A DNA stretch of 64,000 nucleotides, taken from positions 62,001 to 126,000 of the forward strand of contig OZ220075.1 in the NCBI GenBank assembly GCA_964291475.2, in the 5' to 3' direction. The position numbers and the translations under genes are program-made. This DNA is from DAOUKH01 sp964291475 (GTDB lineage Bacteria > Chloroflexota > Dehalococcoidia > SHYB01). How positions within the stretch are numbered: the stretch's first letter is position 1; the number at the start of each line of letters is the position of its first letter. Under the pieces are notes generated by a model. It did not search any database and was not told where the DNA came from. It saw only the letters and a program-made list of their open reading frames with translations. Shown piece by piece: positions 32,247-39,978 of the stretch.

Positions 32247-33665
32247 TCACAACTCCGGACGCCGTTCGTGCCAGTCGGTCGCCGACTGAAAGGCGAAGCC
32301 CGCGTCCAGAACCGTCTGTTCGTCGAACGGTCTCCCAGCGATATGGAGCCCGACCGGCGTCCCCACCGAGTTGAATCCGCAGGGCACCGTCATGGCGGGC
32401 AGCGCGGCCAGGCTGTGCGGCGTGGTGAAGGACCGCGACCCGAACTGCCGCGCGATGACGTCTTCCTTACTCTTGAAGACGGAACTCTCTCCCGCGATGG
32501 TCGGCGGCGGGCCGAACGACATCGGCGAGAGCAGTACGTCCACCTCCTCTAGCGCCGCCATCATCTGGCCGCGCAGCAGGCCCCGAGCGCGTTGCGCCAT
32601 GTTGTAGAGGCCCGCCGACACCAGCGAGGCCGACATGAGCCGCGCCCGCGTCGCGGAATCGTAGTCGTGCGGCCGCTCTCGTATGGAGTCGAAGTGCACG
32701 TGCGCCCCGTCGGTATCGCAAATGGCTACGAAGATCGGCGCCGCCAGGCCGATGAGCGGAATGGACACCTCTTCGACGGAGGCGGCGAGCCGCTCGAACA
32801 CACCGACGCCCTCCTCAAACGCGGCCCGGACGCCCGCATCGGCCGACTCCGGAGGCATCAGCTCCCGGACGACGCCAACCCGCAGGTCGCCGATGTCGCT
32901 GATGAGGGCGTTCGCGTAGCGGGGCACGGGCAACCTACTCGTTGTCGGGTCGCGGGGATCGTGCCCGGCGATCGCCTCCAACAGCAGCGCGCAGTCCTCG
33001 GCCGTGCGTGCCATGGGCGAGGCGCAGTCCATCGACCAAGACACGGGGAATGTCCCGTGCCGACTGATGCGGCCATACGTCGGCCGAATCGCGCTGATGC
33101 CGCACGCCGCGGCGGGGAACCTGCCCGAGCCGCCCGTATCCTCGCCGATGGCGGCGGCGCACATCGACGCGGAGACCGCGATGCCGGAACCGCTGCTGGA
33201 GTGCCCTGGAATCCGCTCTAGGTCCCAGGGGTTGCACGGGTTTCCATAGGGATGCTTGCGGGTGCCGCCCATGGCGAACTCCGCCATGTTCTGTTTCCCT
33301 AGGACGATCGCGCCCGCGTCCTTCAGCCGCCCGACGATCGTTGCATCTTCATCGGGTATGAGGTTGGCGTGAATGCCGGAGCCGCCCGTCGTCCGGACGC
33401 CCTTGGTATAGAACTGATCCTTCAAACCGATTGGGATGCCGTGCAGCGGCCCGCGATACCGGCCGCTTGCTATTTCGTCCTGGGCGGCCCGCGCCTCGGC
33501 CAGGGCCGACTCCCCGCAGACGGTAATGTAGGCGTGCAAGCGGCCGTCGAGCCGGTCGATGCGCTCCAGGTACGCCTCGACCAGCGTGACGGGGGATACC
33601 TCCCGCCGCTGGATAAGGGCGGCCAAGCGAGCCATGGTCTCGAACGCCAACGTCTCGTCGGCCAT
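32247..33665 (-). CDS. Amidase (amidase-signature family)
   Basis: 472 residues. The Ser-cisSer-Lys triad is visible: Lys82 in GIPIGLKDQF, Ser157 in PGHSSSGSG and Ser180 in DTGGSGR. The signature box differs from the usual GGSSGGS, with His and an extra Ser. The ATG at 33665 follows GGAGGGGG; the longer open frame upstream overlaps the small gene. It hydrolyses amides, so with the nitrile hydratase 2 kb away it could finish nitrile to carboxylate conversion, though the two are on opposite strands. The partner gene at 33682 suggests an AtzE-like two-subunit enzyme. Confidence 0.9.
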   Translation of the reverse strand: MADETLAFETMARLAALIQRREVSPVTLVEAYLERIDRLDGRLHAYITVCGESALAEARAAQDEIASGRYRGPLHGIPIGLKDQFYTKGVRTTGGSGIHANLIPDEDATIVGRLKDAGAIVLGKQNMAEFAMGGTRKHPYGNPCNPWDLERIPGHSSSGSGIAVSASMCAAAIGEDTGGSGRFPAAACGISAIRPTYGRISRHGTFPVSWSMDCASPMARTAEDCALLLEAIAGHDPRDPTTSRLPVPRYANALISDIGDLRVGVVRELMPPESADAGVRAAFEEGVGVFERLAASVEEVSIPLIGLAAPIFVAICDTDGAHVHFDSIRERPHDYDSATRARLMSASLVSAGLYNMAQRARGLLRGQMMAALEEVDVLLSPMSFGPPPTIAGESSVFKSKEDVIARQFGSRSFTTPHSLAALPAMTVPCGFNSVGTPVGLHIAGRPFDEQTVLDAGFAFQSATDWHERRPEL

Positions 33666-33681
33666 GCTCCCCCTCCGGAGT

Positions 33682-33891
33682 TCAGACGTCGAAGATCGGA
33701 CGCGGGTCGATCTCGGTGAGCCCGTCACGGTCAAGCTTGCCGAGCTCGTGCATGAGCGCGGCGAACCGGAACGTGACTTCGGGCAAGAGGTCGTCGGGGA
33801 TGTCGAGGCCGAGTCCCTTGGCCAGAGCCCGAACCTCGTCTTCGGTAAGGTCGACCGGCAACTCGGCGGGAACGCCTTCCGGGCTCAACAA
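33682..33891 (-). CDS. AtzG-like small subunit (DUF4089 type)
   Basis: 69 residues, TTG start just after GCGGAGGTAG. Two helices with EDEVRALAKGLGLDIPDDLLP and RFAALMHELGKLD match the small helical proteins that pair with AtzE-type amidases and resemble GatC. It ends 16 bases before the amidase start. It probably stabilises the amidase; this is inferred from family and synteny. Confidence 0.75.
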   Translation of the reverse strand: MLSPEGVPAELPVDLTEDEVRALAKGLGLDIPDDLLPEVTFRFAALMHELGKLDRDGLTEIDPRPIFDV

Positions 33892-33926
33892 CTACCTCCG
33901 CTCAGCCGCTGACGCGAATGAGACGC

Positions 33927-34829
33927 CTATGAAGCGGCACGGGGTGGGTAGTTGTCAAGCCACCAGCGGGCGATGTCGATGCGCCGCGCGAACCAGACGT
34001 CCGGATGGCCCCTGGCGTACTCCAGAAACCGGTCGACGGCTCTCGATCGCGGAGGCCGCCCCGCGATCCGGCAGTGCAGCCCCACACTCATCATCCTCGG
34101 CGTTTCCTTCCCTTCCTCATAGAGGCAGTCGAACGAGTCCTTCATGTAAGAGTAGAAGTCCTCGGTGCTCGTCAGGCCGCCTCGCCAGAAACGGGCGTCG
34201 TTGACCTCGACGCTGTAGGGAAGCACCAGCCAGGGCTTGCCGTGCACCGTCGTGTAGTAGGGCAGGTCGTCGCTGACGGAGTTGCTGTCGTACACGAAGC
34301 CGCCGACCTCCGCCAGCAAGTCCCGTGTGTTGACGCTCACACCGATCCTGGTGAACCAGCCCACCGGCCGCTGGCCTGTCGTCCGTTCCAAGGAGTCGAT
34401 GGTCTTGATGATCGCAGCGCGCTCGTCCTCTTTATCGAAGGCGTAGTACTCCTCCCACCGATAACCGTGCCCGCAGACCTCATGCCCGCGGCGCGTGATC
34501 TCCTCCCCAACGCGCGGATTCCGCTCCACCGCGAGCGCGGTGCAGAAGAACGTCGCCTTCACGTCGTGCTTGTCCAATAGACGCATCAGCCGCCAGACTC
34601 CCACCCGGCTCCCGTACTCGAACATCGACTCGTTCAGGAGGTCCCTACTGTCCATCGGCACCGGCGAGGGGACTTCGCCGTTCGTCTCTCGATGCGCGTC
34701 GCCGTCGAGCAAGGAGTATTCCGACCCCTCCTCGTAGTTCACCACCACCGAGACCGCGATCCGCGCACCGCCGGGCCACCGGACGTCCGGAAGGTCGGGG
34801 CCATACCCCACCAAGTCTCTCTCCACCAC
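33927..34829 (-). CDS. Polysaccharide deacetylase family protein, PuuE allantoinase-like
   Basis: 300 residues of the NodB-homology barrel. VSVVVNYEEGSEYSLLDGD, RVGVWRLMRLLDKHDVKATFF and RRGHEVCGHGYRWEEYY are characteristic of the PuuE group, where the metal-binding Asp and His of true deacetylases are altered (NYEEGSE in place of TFDDG). Members open allantoin or related cyclic amides, so a role next to an amidase is sensible. It is upstream of AtzG-like and amidase on the same strand and may be co-transcribed. Confidence 0.85.
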   Translation of the reverse strand: MVERDLVGYGPDLPDVRWPGGARIAVSVVVNYEEGSEYSLLDGDAHRETNGEVPSPVPMDSRDLLNESMFEYGSRVGVWRLMRLLDKHDVKATFFCTALAVERNPRVGEEITRRGHEVCGHGYRWEEYYAFDKEDERAAIIKTIDSLERTTGQRPVGWFTRIGVSVNTRDLLAEVGGFVYDSNSVSDDLPYYTTVHGKPWLVLPYSVEVNDARFWRGGLTSTEDFYSYMKDSFDCLYEEGKETPRMMSVGLHCRIAGRPPRSRAVDRFLEYARGHPDVWFARRIDIARWWLDNYPPRAAS

Positions 34830-35020
34830 AGGCCCTCCTCAGGTGCCGGTCACGGCATTGGTGCTGCCGGCTTTCCTCCGAAATTAGGAACGGGTGCATG
34901 CGCGAAAGGGAGAATAGTAGCGCATGCGTCGACCACCTCCGTCCCAGACGCAGCGCTGGGCGCATCCAGGTGGCAGAACCGCTGGGGTATACTTCCGCCC
35001 TACCTGAAGGGAGCAGACTC

Positions 35021-35998
35021 ATCGAACGGGACGTGGTCCTTTCGGTGCGCGGCCTGCGGACCGAGTTGTACACCAAGCGCGGCGTCGTACGGGCGGTGGA
35101 CGGCGTCGACTTCGACCTCCGCCGGGGCGAGACCCTCGGCATCGTGGGTGAGTCCGGCTCGGGGAAGAGCATGACCGCCCTTTCGATCATGCGCCTGCTC
35201 CCTCAGGTAGGACAGATCACGAGCGGCCGGATCGAACTGCACGGCGACGACTTGGTCGCCAAGACCGAGAAGGAAATGCAGCAGATCAGGGGCGGGCGCA
35301 TCGCGATGGTGCTGCAGGACCCGCTGACCTCGCTGAACCCGGTCTTTCGCGTCGACGACCAGGTCGGCGAATCGGTGCGGCTGCACGACCGCAGGAGCGC
35401 GAACGTCAAAGAGCGCGTGCTGGAGCTGCTGCGGCGGGTGCACATTCCCGACGCGGAGACGGCGTCGCGGTACTTCCCACACCAGTTGAGCGGCGGCATG
35501 CGCCAGCGCGTCGTCGGCGCCATCGGCATCGCGCCGACTCCCGAGGTCCTGATCGCAGACGAGCCGACCTCGGCGCTCGATCCCACCATCCAGGCGCAGT
35601 ACCTGGACCTGCTGCAAGACCTCCAGCGCGAGTTCAACCTGTCGATCCTCTTCATCACCCACGACTTCGGTATCGTCGCCAACTTGTGCGACACCGTCGC
35701 CGTGATGTATTCGGGAAGAATCGTCGAATACGGCCCCGTCGCCGAGGTCTTCGCCGACCCGGTGCATCCCTATTCCGAGGCGCTATTGAAGTCCGTCGCC
35801 AGCATCGACGAGAAGCCCGACCGGCTTCCCTCAATCGAAGGACAGCCGCCGTCGCCGTTCGAGGTGTTGCCGGGCTGCCATTTCGCGCCGCGGTGCCCCT
35901 ACGCGTTCGACCGTTGCCACGAGGAATACCCCGCCGAGTTCGCCGTCGGAGAGGGGCGGACGGCAAAGTGTTGGCTGGCCGAGGAGCGGGCGGCGTGA
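35021..35998 (+). CDS. Oligopeptide ABC transporter ATP-binding protein (OppD/DppD-like), possible ATC start
   Basis: About 325 residues. Walker A GESGSGKSM, signature LSGGMRQRVVGAIG and Walker B EVLIADEPTSALD are present, with a Cys-containing C-terminus (GCHFAPRCPYAFDRC). No ATG is well placed: AAGGGAG (35007-35013) is followed 7 bases later by an in-frame ATC at 35021; the next standard start is GTG 35033, 4 codons on. A TATACT box at 34988 argues against starts further upstream. The GTGA overlap with the next ATPase shows coupling. Confidence 0.88.
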   Translation: MERDVVLSVRGLRTELYTKRGVVRAVDGVDFDLRRGETLGIVGESGSGKSMTALSIMRLLPQVGQITSGRIELHGDDLVAKTEKEMQQIRGGRIAMVLQDPLTSLNPVFRVDDQVGESVRLHDRRSANVKERVLELLRRVHIPDAETASRYFPHQLSGGMRQRVVGAIGIAPTPEVLIADEPTSALDPTIQAQYLDLLQDLQREFNLSILFITHDFGIVANLCDTVAVMYSGRIVEYGPVAEVFADPVHPYSEALLKSVASIDEKPDRLPSIEGQPPSPFEVLPGCHFAPRCPYAFDRCHEEYPAEFAVGEGRTAKCWLAEERAA

Positions 35999-37005
35999 CC
36001 CAGCAGGTCCAAGAGTCGGCAGTCCCGGCGCCTGCCCAGACCCCGGCGCCGCTTGTCGAAGCGCGGGAGCTGAAGAAGCACTTCGACGTCCGGCGGGGCG
36101 CCCTGGCCTTCGGCAAGCAAACGGTGAAGGCCGTCGACGGCGTCGACTTCGCGATCAACGAGGGTGACACCTTCTGCCTGGCGGGTGAGTCCGGCTGCGG
36201 CAAGACGACGCTGGCGAACCTGCTCCTCAAGCTCGAGCGGCCCACAGCGGGGTCCCTCCGCTGGGAGGGCGCCGAGATCGACGACCTGACCCGTGAAGAG
36301 ACACGTGACTACCGGCGGAACATCCAGGCCGTGTTCCAAGACCCTTGGAGCTCGCTGAACTCGAAGCTCCGCGTCGGACGGATCATCGCCGAGCCTTTGG
36401 TGATCAACGAGCGCCTTTCCAGGCAGGAAGTCGACGACAAGGTGGCGTCCTTGCTGGAGCAGGTGACGCTGTCGCCCATCCATGCCGAGCGCTACCCCCA
36501 TGAGTTCAGCGGCGGACAGCGCCAACGGATCGCGATCGCTCGCGCCCTCAGCCTCGCCCCGAAGATGCTGGTGCTCGACGAGCCGGTGTCGGCCCTTGAC
36601 GTCTCCATCCGGGCGCAGATCGTCAACCTGCTCAAGGACCTGCAAGCCCGGCTGGGGCTCACCTTCTTCGTCATTTCACACGACCTTTCGATGGTGCGGT
36701 ACATGGGCGACACCGTCACCATCATGTACCTGGGCAAGTTCGCCGAGCTCGCGCCGAGCGAGGAGTTCTTCAACAACCCGTTGCACCCATACAGCCGGGC
36801 CTTGCTATCGGCGACCTTGAGCGCAAACCCGGCGCGCTCCCGGGAGCGGATCGTGTTGCAGGGAGAGGTGCCCTCGCCGATCAGCCCGCCTTCCGGGTGC
36901 CGCTTCCGTACGCGGTGCCCGCACGTCATGGACGTGTGCGCCGAGGTGGAGCCGGTCATGAAGGAGGCGGCGCCGGGTCACAGGGTCGCCTGCCACCTGT
37001 ACTAG
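35995..37005 (+). CDS. Oligopeptide ABC transporter ATP-binding protein (OppF/DppF-like)
   Basis: 336 residues, GTG start overlapping the preceding stop. Walker A is GESGCGKTT, signature FSGGQRQRIAIA and Walker B MLVLDEPVSALD. The C-terminal oligopeptide region has GCRFRTRCPHVMDVC. It forms an ATPase pair with the gene before it. The matching permeases are most likely those at 38024 and 38956, on the far side of a reverse-strand gene. No binding protein is adjacent; the nearest is at 44081. Confidence 0.92.
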   Translation: MTQQVQESAVPAPAQTPAPLVEARELKKHFDVRRGALAFGKQTVKAVDGVDFAINEGDTFCLAGESGCGKTTLANLLLKLERPTAGSLRWEGAEIDDLTREETRDYRRNIQAVFQDPWSSLNSKLRVGRIIAEPLVINERLSRQEVDDKVASLLEQVTLSPIHAERYPHEFSGGQRQRIAIARALSLAPKMLVLDEPVSALDVSIRAQIVNLLKDLQARLGLTFFVISHDLSMVRYMGDTVTIMYLGKFAELAPSEEFFNNPLHPYSRALLSATLSANPARSRERIVLQGEVPSPISPPSGCRFRTRCPHVMDVCAEVEPVMKEAAPGHRVACHLY

Positions 37006-37031
37006 CGCCGGCCTGCTTCCGGGAGCAGGGC

Positions 37032-37949
37032 CTACGAGAGTCCCTCGATCTCCCTTATCCCGAGGCGGTCGAGCGTCGCCCGGATGTCATCGTGCGCCGC
37101 GTCGTCCAAGTCCAGGTATGGCCGGCGCAGGCATCCTCCGGGCAGCCCCAGCACCCTGAGCGCGGCCTTCAGCGACCGCGGGTTCTGATACTTCATCAGG
37201 ATTTCGTTGAGGCGCATCAGATGCGCGAACCTGTCGAGGGCAAGGGCGTGGTCGCCGGACCGGTAGGCCGTCACCACGGACATCGCGAGGTTCGGCGCCA
37301 CGTTCGGCTCGAAGCACAGCGAGCCGTGGCCGCCCAGCTTCAGCACCGTGGTCAACTGTGTGACCATCCCCACGCTGACGAGCACCCGGTCGCCGAGCGC
37401 GTCGAGCAGCCGCACCAGGTAGCTCAAGTCCAGGCTCGTGTTGTTGATCATTTGGATGTGGTCGTAGGTCTCCACCAGCTTGGCGAAGAACGCCACGGGC
37501 ACTTCCCCGCCCACCATCACGGTCTGGTTCGATAGGTGGACGGGTGTGGTGACGGCGTTCAAGACGTCGTCGTAGAAGCGCTCCATCTCGGGGGGCGTAG
37601 GCCGGTGGACGGGAGTTCCCGGCCGGGGCGGGTGGATCTGCACCGCGTCGACACCGATCGCCGCGGCGCGCTGGGCCTGATGGATGATGTAGTCGGTCTC
37701 GGTGAATCCGAGGGCCGCGGCATACAGAGGGACCTTCCCCTTCAGTTCCTCCACAGCGATCTCGTAGATGCGTTCGATCTCCCGCTCCCGCAGCAGGTGC
37801 CCCTCGCCGCTCCCGTAGCTGCCCAGATAGATGCCGACGCCGGCCGCGGCCTGATAGCGAAGGTGGGAGCGAAGGGCGTCCTCGTCCAGACTTCCGTCGG
37901 CGGAGAAGGGAGTCACGCTCATCGAGTAGATGCCGGGGAGGTCGGCCAT
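37032..37949 (-). CDS. DapA-family protein lacking the Schiff-base lysine
   Basis: 305 residues of the dihydrodipicolinate synthase/N-acetylneuraminate lyase barrel: SMSVTPFSADGSLDEDALR opening and GSYGSGEGHLLREREIERI. The strand that carries the catalytic Lys in the family (VGIKEASGDL) reads HIQMINNTSLDL here, with Asn169 in the Lys place. The usual Tyr strand (YNxP) reads HLSNQT. Class I aldolase chemistry is therefore unlikely. The ATG at 37949 is just upstream of a TATACT-like box on the same strand. It lies between ATPases and permeases of one transporter, which suggests a shared substrate. Confidence 0.85.
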   Translation of the reverse strand: MADLPGIYSMSVTPFSADGSLDEDALRSHLRYQAAAGVGIYLGSYGSGEGHLLREREIERIYEIAVEELKGKVPLYAAALGFTETDYIIHQAQRAAAIGVDAVQIHPPRPGTPVHRPTPPEMERFYDDVLNAVTTPVHLSNQTVMVGGEVPVAFFAKLVETYDHIQMINNTSLDLSYLVRLLDALGDRVLVSVGMVTQLTTVLKLGGHGSLCFEPNVAPNLAMSVVTAYRSGDHALALDRFAHLMRLNEILMKYQNPRSLKAALRVLGLPGGCLRRPYLDLDDAAHDDIRATLDRLGIREIEGLS

Positions 37950-38023
37950 GACGGTGGGAGTATATTGGCGGCGTTCGGCTTGCGGCAAGCGCGGCACTCC
38001 GCCCCGCCGTATACTGGCCCGCG

Positions 38024-38956
38024 ATGACCGGCTTCATCATTCAGCGGGCTCTGCAGTCGGCGGTCACCCTGCTCATCGTGGTCACCGCGGTCTTCCTCCT
38101 CGCCCGCGTCCTCGGCGACCCCTCCGCCTTGCTCGTCGCCCAGGACGCCACACGGGAGCAGGTGCAGGAAAAGCGGGAACAGTTGGGCCTCGACCGGCCC
38201 ATCGTCGTCCAATACTTCGAATACCTCGGCGACCTGGCTCAGGGCGACCTCGGCCAATCGATCGTCCGCACCGGCTACGGCGTCGGCGAGCTGATCTGGC
38301 CGAAGCTTGCCAACTCGGCCAAGCTGGCCGCCTTCGCCATGCTTATCGCCGCCGTAGTCGGCGTCCCCTTGGGGATTCTGGCGGCGGTCAAACGGGGGAC
38401 GTGGTTCGATCACTTCGCCCGCGTCATCGCCTTGGCAGGCCAGGTCGTCCCGCCGTGGTGGCTCGGCGTGATCATGATCGTCGTCTTCGCCGTCGAGCTC
38501 GAACTGCTGCCCGTGGCCGGCAAGGGAGAAGGCTTCTTCAGCTTCCGGCACGCCATCATGCCGGCCGGCGTCTTGGGGCTGTTCGTCGTCGCGGGAATGA
38601 CCAGGCTCACCCGGTCGAGCATGCTCGAAGTGCTCGATAGCGAGTACATCAAGCTCGCCCGCGCGAAGGGCCTGCCCCTCCGGACCGTGCTGTGGAAGCA
38701 TGCCCTGCGCAACGCGCTGATACCGGTGGTGACCTTCGGCGGCCTTTTCTTCGGCATTCTCGTCACCGGAGCCATCGTTATCGAGGTCGTCTTTGCCTGG
38801 CCAGGGCTCGGGCGCGTGATGTTCGACGCCCTGGGCAGCCGCGACTACCCGGTGATGCAGGGCTCAATCCTGGTCGGGGCGGCGATCGTGATCGGGTTCA
38901 ACCTGCTTGTCGACCTGCTTTACGGCTGGATAGACCCAAGGATCAGGTACAACTGA
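38024..38956 (+). CDS. Peptide-type ABC transporter permease (DppB-like)
   Basis: 310 residues with the standard first helix (FIIQRALQSAVTLLIVVTAVF), the long periplasmic loop with the REQLGLDRPIVVQYFEYL box, then five more helices. The ATPase-docking loop reads YIKLARAKGLPLRTVLWKHALRNA. The LDPRIRYN-like C-terminus is WIDPRIRYN. TGATG overlap with the next permease. It probably works with the ATPases at 35021-37005. Confidence 0.93.
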   Translation: MTGFIIQRALQSAVTLLIVVTAVFLLARVLGDPSALLVAQDATREQVQEKREQLGLDRPIVVQYFEYLGDLAQGDLGQSIVRTGYGVGELIWPKLANSAKLAAFAMLIAAVVGVPLGILAAVKRGTWFDHFARVIALAGQVVPPWWLGVIMIVVFAVELELLPVAGKGEGFFSFRHAIMPAGVLGLFVVAGMTRLTRSSMLEVLDSEYIKLARAKGLPLRTVLWKHALRNALIPVVTFGGLFFGILVTGAIVIEVVFAWPGLGRVMFDALGSRDYPVMQGSILVGAAIVIGFNLLVDLLYGWIDPRIRYN

Positions 38957-39867
38957 TGCAGGGACACCTCGCCGCCGCCGGACCCGTCTTGGCGCGATGC
39001 ACCCCTTATGGGCGCGCCGCGCTCAAGGCCGTCATGCATCTGCGGCCCCGGCTGGCCCCGGAGGGCGCGGTCCTCATCCTCCTGGTGATGGTGATCGGAT
39101 CGTTCAGCATCGAGGCCATATCGCCCTTCGATCCCAACGTCGGCCAGCCACGCGAGCGGCTGCAGGGCCCCGAATGGGCGTGGGACTTCTGGAACATGCA
39201 CATCCTGGGCACCGATCAGCAGGGCCGGGACATCTTCGTGCGGCTGCTCGTAGGCGCCCGCTACTCCCTGCTCGTCGCCGTGCTCACCGTCGGCATCGCC
39301 GGCTTCGTCGGGCTGGCCCTGGGCATGATTGCCGGGTACTACCGCGGCGCGGCCGAGGCGGTCTTGATGCGGCTGACGGACGCCGTGCTCGCCCTGCCCA
39401 TCATCTTGCTCGCCCTGGTGTTGGGGGTCGTCTACCGGCCCTCGATCACCCTTGTGATCGTCGCGCTGTCGGCGAACCTCTGGGCCGCCTACGCGCGAAT
39501 GATCCGCGGGGAGACGCTCTCCGTGATGAACCGCGACTTCATCCGGCTGGCGCGTGTGGCGGGGGCCGGGCCGGTGCGCATCATCGTGCACCACGTCTTC
39601 CCCCACGTGAAGAACACCTTCATCGTGCTGCTCACCTTGCAGTTCGGCGTGGCGATCCTGGCCGAGTCGTCACTGAGCTTCCTCGGCGCGGGCATCCCAC
39701 CACCCGACCCGTCTTGGGGCTCCATGGCCTCGCAGGGCCGCCAGTACATCGAGACCGCCTGGTGGGTCTCCGTCTTCCCCGGCCTCGCGATCCTCCTCGT
39801 CGTGCTCAGCTTCAATACGATGGGCGACTGGATGCGCGACAAGCTCGACCCCAACCTCCAGCTCTAG
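38956..39867 (+). CDS. Peptide-type ABC transporter permease (DppC-like)
   Basis: 303 residues, normal length (no insertion, unlike the paralogue at 767). The GTDQQGRDIFVRLLVGARYS box follows the first helix. The docking loop is FIRLARVAGAGPVRIIVHHVFPH, and LSFLGAGIPPPDPSWG and NTMGDWMRDKLDPNL are conserved near the end. The N-terminus is about 35 residues long and basic, placed in the cytoplasm. Confidence 0.93.
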   Translation: MQGHLAAAGPVLARCTPYGRAALKAVMHLRPRLAPEGAVLILLVMVIGSFSIEAISPFDPNVGQPRERLQGPEWAWDFWNMHILGTDQQGRDIFVRLLVGARYSLLVAVLTVGIAGFVGLALGMIAGYYRGAAEAVLMRLTDAVLALPIILLALVLGVVYRPSITLVIVALSANLWAAYARMIRGETLSVMNRDFIRLARVAGAGPVRIIVHHVFPHVKNTFIVLLTLQFGVAILAESSLSFLGAGIPPPDPSWGSMASQGRQYIETAWWVSVFPGLAILLVVLSFNTMGDWMRDKLDPNLQL

Positions 39868-39911
39868 CGTGGGCAACGGGAACGCCCTTCTGGGCCCGCG
39901 CTGGGTTTCGC

Positions 39912-39940
39912 TTGACACGCTTTCCCGGCTCACATAGTCT
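39912..39940 (+). promoter_or_regulatory. Promoter of the tandem OYE-like genes
   Basis: A perfect TTGACA at 39912-39917 and, after 17 bases, TAGTCT at 39935-39940, which keeps the three most conserved -10 positions; CATAGT two bases earlier is an alternative. Transcription would begin about 30 bases before the proposed ATC start at 39979. Confidence 0.55.
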
Positions 39941-39978
39941 CGCCGCGACGCACGGTTCCGCCTACGGGAGCGACACTC

